64,000 bases of DNA from Sulfurospirillum sp. 1612. Its GTDB lineage: Bacteria; Campylobacterota; Campylobacteria; Campylobacterales; Sulfurospirillaceae. A model generated the notes under the pieces. It made no database searches. It had not been told where the DNA came from and worked only from the letters and a program-made list of their open reading frames with translations. Positions 39,906 to 49,900 of the stretch are shown piece after piece. The stretch covers positions 1,922,001-1,986,000 of the forward strand of contig NZ_CP140614.1 in NCBI RefSeq assembly GCF_036556685.1, written 5' to 3'. Position 1 is the stretch's first letter. Every line of letters starts with the position of its first letter. The translations under genes and the position numbers were made by a program.

Positions 39906-41699
39906 ATGTCTAAGACCACTAAATTATTTTTTGATTCTTTTTTGATCCTCTTAGCTATTTGTCTATTTATCTCCATTGAAAATGCTCTTGAAACCCTTTC
40001 TATTGGTCTTATTATTGCACTCATGTGTGCAATCTTGTTTGATTTTATCACCACAATCGCCAAACCCATCATATTGAAAACCCCTGATGACAGTGCACAT
40101 AAAGCATACATGGAAGTCTTTGAAAACAGTGCTTCTATCGCAAAATTAGGGCTTGATTTTCATATAAAATACGTCAATCGTTCTTTTTCTCAATTAACAC
40201 TCAGCACCAAAGAGGAGTGTCTGCAGAAAAAATTAGATAGTTTTTTAGAAGGACAAAACGAAGTCGTGAGTGAAATACATGAAACATTACGCCAAAACCA
40301 AACGTGGGATGGCGTGATTACATTGACGACGAAACACAACAATCATGCGCATATCAAGTGTACTATCAAACCCATCCCCAACGAAATCGGTGATGCGGCT
40401 GAATATTTACTCGTCGCTCATGATCTCACAGAACTCACTATCAGCAAGCAACTTGTGCGCACCAAGATGTACCGTGACAATCATACACAATTACCCAATA
40501 GAGTCCAACTCATTGAAGACAAGGTTGCATTACTCAATAAACAAGAGATGACATTGATGCTCTTTAATATCGACTCATTTCAAGCCATCAACAGTATCTA
40601 TGGCAATCAAATTGGTGATGAAGTACTGATAGCGACGGCTCATTGGCTCAAAATGCATATGCCATGCAAACTGGCAAAATTGTATAAATTTGAAGCCGAT
40701 GTTTTTGCTATCTTTATCCCTGCACACTACGACAATGACGCACTCAAAAATTATCTGAATGATGTCTCTAAAAAAATCTCAGAAGAAGGACTCGTCTGCT
40801 CAGGAATCGGCATCAATATCACCTTTACTATCGGTGCGGTACAGAGTAAAACAGACCTGTTAAAGTTTGCATCTATCGCATACAAAGTAGCCAAAAAAGA
40901 GCAGAAAGCTTTCTGGATTTATGACATTGCAAGCAACAAGGATGAAGAATATTTACAAAATGTCAAGATTATCAATATCATCAAAAAATCTTTATCACAC
41001 AATGGCATCGTCCCTTATTTCCAGCCTATATTTGATATTAAAAATAAAAAAATTGATAAATATGAAACGCTCATACGCATCAAAAAAGAGGATGGCTCGG
41101 TCCATTTACCTTATGAATTTTTGGATATTGCCAAACATTCAAAACTCTATCCCACACTCTCACGTGACATCATTGGCAAAGCCTTTGATGCGTTTCGATT
41201 TTCATCCAATGAATTCTCAATCAACCTCTCCTTTTTAGATGTATCCAATGCTCACACGATAGATTTCATCTTTAATAAGATGAATGAATATACCATAGGT
41301 TCGTGTGTCGTTTTTGAAATTTTAGAGAGCGAAGGTATTCACAACTATGCAACCGTTTTGAAGTTTATAGAAAAAGCAAAATCTTATGGAGCGAAGATTG
41401 CCATTGATGATTTTGGAAGTGGCTATTCAAACTTTGAACGATTGGTCAAACTGCAGCCTGATTACATCAAAATAGATGGAGGCTTGATTAAAAATATAGA
41501 TAAAAACGAAGATATGAAGATTATCACGCAAACAATCGTCGACTTTTCTAAAAAGCTTGGAGCAAAAACCATTGCAGAGTATGTCCATTCTAAAGAAATT
41601 TTTGATATAATCAAAGAGATGGGCGTTGACTTTGCACAAGGTTATTATATCGGGAAGCCTTCTCCTAATCTTGAGAATGACAACACTTTGAAATTTTAA
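39906..41699 (+). CDS. Membrane GGDEF-EAL protein with degenerate GGDEF
   Basis: 597 residues from the ATG at 39906 (AAGG about nine bases upstream). Two membrane segments (about residues 8-25 and 32-55), a PAS-like domain (about 60-175), then a GGDEF-type domain in which the active site reads FEADVFAIF instead of GGDEF, so cyclase activity is unlikely. The EAL domain keeps YETLIRI, EILESEG, AIDDFGSGYSNFERL, PDYIKIDGGLI and AEYVHS, so phosphodiesterase or binding activity is plausible. It precedes the CheX-like gene in the same direction. Confidence 0.88.
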   Translation: MSKTTKLFFDSFLILLAICLFISIENALETLSIGLIIALMCAILFDFITTIAKPIILKTPDDSAHKAYMEVFENSASIAKLGLDFHIKYVNRSFSQLTLSTKEECLQKKLDSFLEGQNEVVSEIHETLRQNQTWDGVITLTTKHNNHAHIKCTIKPIPNEIGDAAEYLLVAHDLTELTISKQLVRTKMYRDNHTQLPNRVQLIEDKVALLNKQEMTLMLFNIDSFQAINSIYGNQIGDEVLIATAHWLKMHMPCKLAKLYKFEADVFAIFIPAHYDNDALKNYLNDVSKKISEEGLVCSGIGINITFTIGAVQSKTDLLKFASIAYKVAKKEQKAFWIYDIASNKDEEYLQNVKIINIIKKSLSHNGIVPYFQPIFDIKNKKIDKYETLIRIKKEDGSVHLPYEFLDIAKHSKLYPTLSRDIIGKAFDAFRFSSNEFSINLSFLDVSNAHTIDFIFNKMNEYTIGSCVVFEILESEGIHNYATVLKFIEKAKSYGAKIAIDDFGSGYSNFERLVKLQPDYIKIDGGLIKNIDKNEDMKIITQTIVDFSKKLGAKTIAEYVHSKEIFDIIKEMGVDFAQGYYIGKPSPNLENDNTLKF

Positions 41700-41726
41700 A
41701 TTCATATTATACATCTGAGGTACTTG

Positions 41727-42776
41727 TTGGAAAATTACATAAATATGGGTCTTGTTATCTTCGAATACAAAGGGGTGATTAAAAAAAGCCAAAACGCTTT
41801 GCTGGTACGCTCTATTACCACTTATATCAAATCCATAGATGAAGAAGAAAAACCTGAGAATATTTTAGTTTCATTGAAATCAGCAAGCACACTGGACCAT
41901 TATGAAAGCCTCGCACTCCTCGTAAAAGCTTTGAATCTTTTATCCAAAGAATACACGATTGTTATCGCTTTGATTCACTATGATGAGACGATGTATGAGA
42001 TTTTAAAACCTCTTAGCAAAAAGACTCTGGTCAAATTATTTAAAACTTTTGACATAGCCAGACTCTATCTCAAACCCTACTCTTACAAAAAAAATTCTCA
42101 AGTATTAATTTGTGACCGTGATGCAGAAAATGCTCGAAATCTCTCATTGAAACTTTCTCTCTTTGAGAACTTCATCATTACAACTCATGATGCATCAGAG
42201 CCTGATAAACTCACCAATCTCAAACATTATCAGATTGTCGTCACTCAATCTGCATTGAATCTAGATCTTGAAAAACATAGCAATACCAATCTTTTAAAAC
42301 TCTCCAAAAAACTTATTAGTGCGTTGCCTTTTTTTATGGAGTCCGCTGTCAATGCACTAGAAACCGTCACAGAACTTAGCACATTCAAATCATCTCACGC
42401 CGTAGGCTCACTAGAAAAAGACCTCAAGCCCGATCAATATGTGTATTCTATCATGAAGTTTCGAGGTGACTTAGAAGGCACGTTTGTGCTCATCTTTCCC
42501 AAAGAAAATGCTTGGATTACGTTGATGGCCTTCTTAAAAGAAACTATCAATTCTAATGATGTTGAAACACTCAAAGATGGTATCGGAGAACTTTGTAATA
42601 TCATCACCGGAAGTACGAAAAGTGCTTTATCTAAACGGCATATTAATATTTTATTTGAAATCCCCATCACGTTTACGACACTCAAACAAACCCTTGCTGA
42701 AATTAAAAACGACAATGGCATCATCATCAATATGCTTTTAAATAACAAACCGTTTTATCTATTTGTCACGCGATAA
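41727..42776 (+). CDS. CheX-like protein with STAS-like and degenerate receiver regions
   Basis: 349 residues from a TTG at 41727 (GAGG six bases upstream). Residues 1-110 have the alternating strand-helix pattern of a STAS domain (GLVIFEYKGVI; ILVSLKSASTLDHYESLALLVKAL); about 120-195 look like a receiver without a clear acceptor (QVLICDRDAENARNL); about 205-349 match CheX (GDLEGTFVLIFPKENAWITLM; DGIGELCNIITGSTKSAL with the ExxN phosphatase pair). CheX/CheC proteins dephosphorylate CheY-P. The mix links chemotaxis to the adjacent c-di-GMP protein. Confidence 0.75.
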   Translation: MENYINMGLVIFEYKGVIKKSQNALLVRSITTYIKSIDEEEKPENILVSLKSASTLDHYESLALLVKALNLLSKEYTIVIALIHYDETMYEILKPLSKKTLVKLFKTFDIARLYLKPYSYKKNSQVLICDRDAENARNLSLKLSLFENFIITTHDASEPDKLTNLKHYQIVVTQSALNLDLEKHSNTNLLKLSKKLISALPFFMESAVNALETVTELSTFKSSHAVGSLEKDLKPDQYVYSIMKFRGDLEGTFVLIFPKENAWITLMAFLKETINSNDVETLKDGIGELCNIITGSTKSALSKRHINILFEIPITFTTLKQTLAEIKNDNGIIINMLLNNKPFYLFVTR

Positions 42777-42843
42777 TTACCTTTTTAAGTCCTTTTTATA
42801 CTAATGCTTGTTACAATCCACCTTTTATTATTGTCAAAACTGT

Positions 42844-44847
<2,004 letters not shown>

Positions 44848-44853
44848 CCTCTA

Positions 44854-44890
44854 GCAGCTCAGCATATTCTATCTTTATTTGCTGAGCTGC
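44854..44890. terminator. Bidirectional terminator between thiC and FlhB-C-like gene
   Basis: An 11-bp perfect stem (GCAGCTCAGCA 44854-44864, TGCTGAGCTGC 44880-44890) around a T/A-rich loop. T-rich sequence follows in the plus direction (CCTCTTTTTC). The stop of the minus-strand gene (44875) lies in the loop. Confidence 0.75.
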
Positions 44891-45132
44891 GCCTCTTTTT
44901 CGATATGAACAAAAAATTTCAACAACATCGTGATGGTTTGGCGTTCATTTTGAGACAGTTTATCCACCGCGTCACAATTTAACAAACGTGCCCTTAACGC
45001 TTCGTTTTCAAAAAATGGAATATGATATCGTGCAGCAATTTGTGCAATTTTCAGAGTCGTCTCATTGTCACAAGTATGCGTGGCCTCTGTTTCTTGTAGA
45101 TAGTGTTTGATAATCTGTTTTTTATTTATCAT
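44875..45132 (-). CDS. FlhB C-terminal-domain-like small protein
   Basis: 85 residues. TTLKIAQIAARYHIPFFENEALRARLLNCDAVDKLSQNERQTITMLLKFF resembles the cytoplasmic domain of FlhB/EscU (A.KI.EIA..H.IPI.EN..LA..L), a domain that occurs alone as FlhB-like (FlhX) proteins in Campylobacterota. The autocleavage NPTH loop is not present, as in those paralogues. Overlaps the upstream cupin by 11 bases. If not FlhB-like, it is an unassigned small protein. Confidence 0.45.
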   Translation of the reverse strand: MINKKQIIKHYLQETEATHTCDNETTLKIAQIAARYHIPFFENEALRARLLNCDAVDKLSQNERQTITMLLKFFVHIEKEAQLSK

Positions 45133-45430
45133 GATGTTTCAGATGCACACACAACCACAGTGTGCCTTTTGTTGTCTCTAATACTTGATGCCTGATGCCT
45201 TGTTTTATGAGAAGCCAATCACCTTTTTTGAGGCGTTTTCGCTCTTTTTCCAATTGCAAAAGCGCTTCGCCTTGAGCGATCATGACCCACTCATCATGAT
45301 CTTGTTTGTAAAGCTTTTTTTCTTGTTTATCCGAACTAATAATCCGCTCAATCAACACCTCTTTACTCTCAAATAAGGTTTCAAAAATCTCACCATTTTG
45401 GGGCGCATCACTATTGTCAAACAAATTCAT
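45122..45430 (-). CDS. Cupin-domain protein
   Basis: 102 residues. A small single cupin: HDEWVMIAQGEALLQLEKERKRLKKGDWLLIKQGIRHQVLETT carries the two cupin motifs with His/Glu ligands. Such proteins bind a metal and may be isomerases, dioxygenases or sensors; the activity is unknown. Start at 45430, whose ATG overlaps the YfiH stop (ATGA), indicating coupled translation. Confidence 0.75.
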   Translation of the reverse strand: MNLFDNSDAPQNGEIFETLFESKEVLIERIISSDKQEKKLYKQDHDEWVMIAQGEALLQLEKERKRLKKGDWLLIKQGIRHQVLETTKGTLWLCVHLKHHDK

Positions 45431-46107
45431 AAAACTATCGCTCCACAAAATCTTCCCGTCACCCCGTCTCTTCGGTAGGAGAAATAATTCTCTTCACAAC
45501 AGGTACAAATCTGAGCGTTATTGATGTGTTGAGCGCTCACGCCCCCCTCACACATATCATCCAAACATTTTTGCATGATATCCAAGTAAATACGCCCTTC
45601 GTGATGGCGCACATATCCCTCAAATCCTGCGGTGACATCTTCTTTGACTTCATAACAACAAGACCCAATCGCTGGACCTAAAAATACTTGAATATCCTCA
45701 GGGCTACTCCCATAGGTCTCTTGCATTGCTTGTATTGTTTTGTTGACAATCTTTTTCGCCACACCATTGCGCCCTGCATGTATGGCCGCGATAGCTTGTG
45801 TATGGCTATCGTGTAACAGAACAGGAATACAATCTGCCACCATCACGCACAAAGCAACATCGGGTAAATTGGTAATCAAAGCATCGCATCTACGTATTTT
45901 AGGAGAAGAGACATCCCGAACGATTGAGATACTATCACCATGAACTTGTTCCATAAACACAAGATTTTCACAAGCTATTTTTTGAGATAAGAGTGCGCGA
46001 TTTTGCGCTACGATGAGGGGATCATCACCAACATGCAACGCCAGATTAAAACTCTCATAACGCCCCTCGCTCCTGCCGCCAAAGCGGTCTGTGAAACAAT
46101 ACCGCAT
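45427..46107 (-). CDS. Laccase-domain purine nucleoside phosphorylase YfiH (PgeF-type)
   Basis: 226 residues. FMEQVHGDSISIV, VADCIPVLLHDSHTQAIAAIHAGRNGVAKKIV and FLGPAIGSCCYEV include the His/Cys ligands of the YfiH family, described as purine nucleoside phosphorylases and as editors of misincorporated serine in peptidoglycan precursors. Starts 2 bases after ribE and overlaps the cupin by 4 bases. Confidence 0.9.
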   Translation of the reverse strand: MRYCFTDRFGGRSEGRYESFNLALHVGDDPLIVAQNRALLSQKIACENLVFMEQVHGDSISIVRDVSSPKIRRCDALITNLPDVALCVMVADCIPVLLHDSHTQAIAAIHAGRNGVAKKIVNKTIQAMQETYGSSPEDIQVFLGPAIGSCCYEVKEDVTAGFEGYVRHHEGRIYLDIMQKCLDDMCEGGVSAQHINNAQICTCCEENYFSYRRDGVTGRFCGAIVL

Positions 46108-46109
46108 CG

Positions 46110-46718
46110 CTAATAACGCGCCATCATATGATCTACATCATCCCAGCTGAGACTCTTTTTGGCATGAATCATGTGGTAGATATAGCGGGCAAACATATCG
46201 GTTTCGATGTTGACATGAGTGCCGACTTTGTATTCGCCAAAGAGCGTTTGGCTGAAGGTGTGGGGGATAATGGTGAGTCTAAAACGCGCATCATTGACCT
46301 CATTGATGGTCAAACTCACCCCATCAATCGCGATACTGCCTTTGGGTGCAATATAGGGTGCAAACTCTTTGGGATACGTGATATAAAAATCGGTCGCATT
46401 TTGATTTTTGTGAATCGATTCAATCACACCCACACAATCAACATGCCCTTGCACGATATGTCCCTCTAAGCGTTCATCAAGCTTCATAGCCGGCTCGATG
46501 TGAACACGTCCTTTGAGGTTTTCTACGGCCATCACCCCTCTGGTTTCGTTGGAGAGTTCAACTGAGAAGGTTTGATTGCCGATGGAAATCACGGTCAAAC
46601 AGACGCCATTAACAGCAATGCTATCTCCAATATTGGGTTTATAATTGGCTTTTAGCGTCAATACACTGTTTTGATAACTAATAACGGTTGCAAATTCTCT
46701 GATAAGTCCTGTAAACAT
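46110..46718 (-). CDS. ribE: Riboflavin synthase, alpha subunit
   Basis: 202 residues made of two similar barrels: MFTGLIREFATVI...NGVCLTVISIGNQTFSVELSNET and a second GHIVQGHVDCVGVIESIH...DGVSLTINEVNDARFRLTIIPHT. Dismutates lumazine to riboflavin, the product of RibH elsewhere in the window. The gene starts 33 bases after the FmdE-like gene ends. Confidence 0.95.
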   Translation of the reverse strand: MFTGLIREFATVISYQNSVLTLKANYKPNIGDSIAVNGVCLTVISIGNQTFSVELSNETRGVMAVENLKGRVHIEPAMKLDERLEGHIVQGHVDCVGVIESIHKNQNATDFYITYPKEFAPYIAPKGSIAIDGVSLTINEVNDARFRLTIIPHTFSQTLFGEYKVGTHVNIETDMFARYIYHMIHAKKSLSWDDVDHMMARY

Positions 46719-46751
46719 TACTACTCTTTTTTGCCATATTATACCAAAAGA

Positions 46752-47366
46752 TTAGCGTACTTTTATCAATGCCTCATTATTAAAATTGTCAATCAAAATG
46801 CGTTTGACTCTCTCTTGCCACAAGGTACCAAACTCTTTTATCTGTGCTTCATTTGCTTTTTGATTCACAACAAGCAACATCAACTCTTGCAGGGCTTTAC
46901 TCGGTGGCACGACATTGGGATTATAAAACACATCGACACTTTTTTGTGTATCCAACCTCGTAAAACGCGCACTTGATTGAATCGGCGCATTGAAAAACAT
47001 CAAAGAGTGTCGTGCAAATCTGCCATTTAATCCTTTAAACCCACTCTTTTGGGTCGCTGCTGTGATATTGCTTATGACATTGCCAATCACACCGGCGACG
47101 CCCTCTTTTTCATCCTCTTTAAATTCTACTTTAATCTCGCCTCGAATGGGATTGCTATCAGGATACAGAGCATCTAAGGCTTTGAGTGTCATGATATAAG
47201 CGCCTGCAACCGTGGGACAACTGTGTCCGGCGGCTTTGACGATTTGTCGATAATTAAATACAATAATACCATCGCTCACGGTACCGAGTGTCAATGCCAA
47301 AGGATCAAAAGTAGTAATACTTGGTACCTCATCAAAAAATTTAGGAAATGCGCTCATATCTTTCAT
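46752..47366 (-). CDS. FmdE-domain protein
   Basis: 204 residues. AAGHSCPTVAGAYIMTLKALDALYP matches the FmdE domain first seen in formylmethanofuran dehydrogenase subunit E, here with a Cys-Pro pair and one upstream His; other usual zinc-ribbon parts are not seen. The molecular role in bacteria is unknown. Its ATG overlaps the stop of the MIP18-type gene (ATGA), so the two are made together, and it ends the four-gene cluster behind the FNR-type promoter. Confidence 0.65.
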   Translation of the reverse strand: MKDMSAFPKFFDEVPSITTFDPLALTLGTVSDGIIVFNYRQIVKAAGHSCPTVAGAYIMTLKALDALYPDSNPIRGEIKVEFKEDEKEGVAGVIGNVISNITAATQKSGFKGLNGRFARHSLMFFNAPIQSSARFTRLDTQKSVDVFYNPNVVPPSKALQELMLLVVNQKANEAQIKEFGTLWQERVKRILIDNFNNEALIKVR

Positions 47367-47662
47367 ATTGCCCCCAATGCTTTTTTTACTTCATCACTTG
47401 CCATCGTGATATTCCACGCCGGCTCCCATACAATCTCAACGTCACAACTACTGATGCCATCAATGCGCTCAACGGCCTCTTTTGTCCACTGTTTCATCAT
47501 CTCATGCAAAGGACATCCTCGTGTCGAGAGTGTCATCGTGACATGCGCATGGTCATCCTCTACGCGCACGCCATAAATCAAACCCAAAGAGTAGATATCA
47601 AATCCCACTTCAGGGTCGATAACTGTTTTAATTGCATCATACACATTTTCTTCACTCACCAT
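47363..47662 (-). CDS. MIP18/SufT-type metal-sulfur cluster assembly protein (DUF59)
   Basis: 99 residues. IDPEVGFDIYSLGLIYGVRVEDDHAHVTMTLSTRGCPLHEMM is the DUF59 core with a conserved Cys that handles Fe-S cluster transfer. In several bacteria such genes accompany DUF2249 and nitrosative-stress genes. Overlaps the membrane protein gene upstream by 11 bases and the FmdE-like gene downstream by 4. Confidence 0.9.
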   Translation of the reverse strand: MVSEENVYDAIKTVIDPEVGFDIYSLGLIYGVRVEDDHAHVTMTLSTRGCPLHEMMKQWTKEAVERIDGISSCDVEIVWEPAWNITMASDEVKKALGAI

Positions 47663-48926
47663 CTTGAACTCCTAAATTAACTTTATAATTTAATGTAAAA
47701 TAGATATTATATATCACCAAAAGGGTTCCCACTCCCATAATCGTAGCTCCGATTTGAAATGCCAATGGAATGGAGAATAAAATCGCCATCAAACTCACCA
47801 AAAATCCCAAGAGCGTGACCCAAAATTGCACATCGGCAATCTTCTCTTTTATCATCTCGCCCAGCATGGGCACTTTGATTTTACCCACAAGAGGGGAATA
47901 GCGCTGATACCAGACCAAAAAGGGCAAAATTTTATAGATATGTCCCACAATAAAAAAGGTAAAAAATCCAAAAAATAGCGTAAATCCAAACGCCAGATAG
48001 AGCGTAGCACTTTGGGTTACAATGGCCGTGATTAAAATCACAAAAGTGAGTAATAATGCCACAAATGAAGCAATCATATTCTTGGCCCAAAAGTCATTTT
48101 GTTTGCGAATTCTTGTACTAAAAATCAGCCACATTTGATACAATGCTAAAAATACAGAGACCATCACAAAAAATGATCCGAGTAATTCTAATGTCTCAAA
48201 CTGCAATGTTGCTCCTAATAATAACAACACTAACCCTAGGATAATGGTATAAAAGGCGATTTCAATCGCACGTTGTTTAAAGCCATGAGAGAGTGAAAAC
48301 ATCGGTAGAAGAATCATCCCCACTCCCATAATCGTCATCAATACATATCCAAAAATCGTCGCACCCACATGCATGCGTACAAGGTTTTCAATATCTGGAT
48401 AAAATCCATAAATCAGATTTAAAGCAATCACCAATCCAATGCTCACCCCCACAAACAAAAAGATATTGGAGACAAAGATAAATTTCGCGACAATATCCCA
48501 GCGTTTGAGCTCCTTATACGTCATCATGATATTCACGACGAAAATCAACATCGAGAGATACATCATCAAAGCGCCATAAGGCATCATAGCGATAAAATTG
48601 GTATCAAAAAGCCCCAACACAAAGAGAATAATACCCCCTATGAAGATATAAAACTGAACATAGGCAAAGTCTTTGGAGAATATTGGGATTTCCAATACAA
48701 CGGGAATCAATTGATACATCGCGCCAAAGATTACCATCATGACAAAACCTAGCAGATACAGATGTATCAGTGAGGCGATGGATGTGGAGAGAAAATACCC
48801 ACTAATATCATTCGCAAAAAAGGGCAAGATAAAAGCACTCAGTGCATAAAAAAAAGCCCCCGCGATAAAATAATGTGCCACCAGTACAAAAGGGGGCGCC
48901 ATCTCTGTGGCTAAATTTTTTGCCAT
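47652..48926 (-). CDS. Haem-copper-oxidase subunit I-like / NnrS-like membrane protein
   Basis: 424 residues, about twelve membrane segments. HYFIAGAFFYALSAF and HLYLLGFVMMVIFGAMYQLIPVVLE near the N-terminus, and MHVGATIFGYVLMTIMGVGMILLPMFSLSHGF in the middle, show His spacing like a truncated subunit I of haem-copper oxidases or the NnrS family. Full copper ligands are not evident. NnrS-type proteins protect against NO. It starts 3 bases after the TusA/DUF2249-like gene. Confidence 0.6.
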   Translation of the reverse strand: MAKNLATEMAPPFVLVAHYFIAGAFFYALSAFILPFFANDISGYFLSTSIASLIHLYLLGFVMMVIFGAMYQLIPVVLEIPIFSKDFAYVQFYIFIGGIILFVLGLFDTNFIAMMPYGALMMYLSMLIFVVNIMMTYKELKRWDIVAKFIFVSNIFLFVGVSIGLVIALNLIYGFYPDIENLVRMHVGATIFGYVLMTIMGVGMILLPMFSLSHGFKQRAIEIAFYTIILGLVLLLLGATLQFETLELLGSFFVMVSVFLALYQMWLIFSTRIRKQNDFWAKNMIASFVALLLTFVILITAIVTQSATLYLAFGFTLFFGFFTFFIVGHIYKILPFLVWYQRYSPLVGKIKVPMLGEMIKEKIADVQFWVTLLGFLVSLMAILFSIPLAFQIGATIMGVGTLLVIYNIYFTLNYKVNLGVQDGE

Positions 48927-48929
48927 GAT

Positions 48930-49289
48930 TTAACCATCACACGTTTTGTCACTAAGGTCAGCTTGCTCGCTCGCACCCTCAATATAAGAGAAGACAAGTT
49001 TGACCCTGCCATCTTCTAGTGTGCTCTCTTGAATATCAAAATTTTCACGAATCTTCGGCAACAAACCCGCAGGGCTTTTGTGATTGATCATGATAACTTT
49101 AGTCTTGGCATCTTTAATCAATCCCACCGCCAACATGGCATTGACCATAGGCTCAGGAGGACCGCAACGTGAAGTATCAAACTCGATATACGTCACTCCA
49201 TTGACTTGGAACTGATAAAAAGGGACACTACTCCCTTCTACTGTGATAATTTGGGCATCTTCAGGTCGCTGTACTGTTAAATCCGACAT
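48930..49289 (-). CDS. TusA/DUF2249-like protein
   Basis: 119 residues. ITYIEFDTSRCGPPEPMVNAMLAVGLIKDAKTKVIMINHKSPAGLLPKI follows the TusA/DUF2249 pattern (strand - Cys-x-P-x-P - helix - strand), though with CGPPEP in place of the usual CPxP. TusA carries sulfur; DUF2249 relatives often stand near nitrosative-stress genes. First gene of the cluster behind the class II FNR-type promoter. The name of the family is by pattern. Confidence 0.55.
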   Translation of the reverse strand: MSDLTVQRPEDAQIITVEGSSVPFYQFQVNGVTYIEFDTSRCGPPEPMVNAMLAVGLIKDAKTKVIMINHKSPAGLLPKIRENFDIQESTLEDGRVKLVFSYIEGASEQADLSDKTCDG

Positions 49290-49313
49290 ACTAACTCCTA
49301 TTTGTTTTTAGGA

Positions 49314-49355
49314 ATTATATATTAGATTTCACTCAAGATTCTTGATTTAAATCAA
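49314..49355 (-). promoter_or_regulatory. Class II FNR/CRP-type promoter
   Basis: A perfect TTGAT-TTAA-ATCAA palindrome at 49342-49355 precedes a TATAAT (minus strand, 49314-49319). If transcription starts seven bases after TATAAT (near 49307), the site is centred at -41.5, the canonical activating position for FNR/CRP-family regulators. It lies upstream of the TusA-like gene at 48930-49289. Confidence 0.8.
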
Positions 49356-49357
49356 GC

Positions 49358-49900
49358 TTATTTAATCAATGCGCTTATTGCCCTAAAAGCGGAGTGTTTT
49401 GCACTACCGCAGAGTTCAAAAAGTAACGATTCATAGGTCGTAGGGATGGCGCCTGCTTGCATCATTCGTGAAATTGCTACATTTTTATCATTTTCCTTGC
49501 GTGAGCCAATACAATCGGTGACCAAAATAGGCACCAATCGCGCATCAATCAAATCAAGTACGGTTTGCAAAACACAAACGTGCGCTTCAATACCAAATAC
49601 GATGACAAACTTCCGACCTTCTTTTTTAATCAAATCCATCGTCTCTTCAGTTTGGCAACAACTAAAGGTCACCTTTTCATGAGCCACATCATTTTGCAAT
49701 AATTCTTTGATAGGTGCAATCGTATGTCCAATCCCCTTAGGATACTGCTCATTTAGTACAAAATCCACTTCCAAAAGCTTCAACCCTTTGATGAGTTTGA
49801 GCATATTTTCCAATAAAATTTCATGGTTGTTGATGTGCGGAAAAAGTTTCTCCTGCACATCCACCGCCAAAGCAAACACATTGTCCATAGGTATTTTCAT
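49358..49900 (-). CDS. Isochorismatase-family cysteine hydrolase
   Basis: 180 residues. AVDVQEKLFPHI (Asp), EQYPKGIGHTI (Lys region) and GIEAHVCVLQTVLDL (catalytic Cys) form the triad of the family, which includes nicotinamidases, isochorismatases and YcaC-like hydrolases. The substrate is unknown. Its ATG overlaps the stop of the M3 peptidase by 4 bases. Confidence 0.85.
   Translation of the reverse strand: MKIPMDNVFALAVDVQEKLFPHINNHEILLENMLKLIKGLKLLEVDFVLNEQYPKGIGHTIAPIKELLQNDVAHEKVTFSCCQTEETMDLIKKEGRKFVIVFGIEAHVCVLQTVLDLIDARLVPILVTDCIGSRKENDKNVAISRMMQAGAIPTTYESLLFELCGSAKHSAFRAISALIK

Noticed and set aside
47652-48926. Nitric oxide reductase or terminal oxidase subunit I
   Set aside because: Full haem and metal ligands are not evident and no subunit II or cytochrome c partner is adjacent, so only an HCO-I/NnrS-like label is justified.
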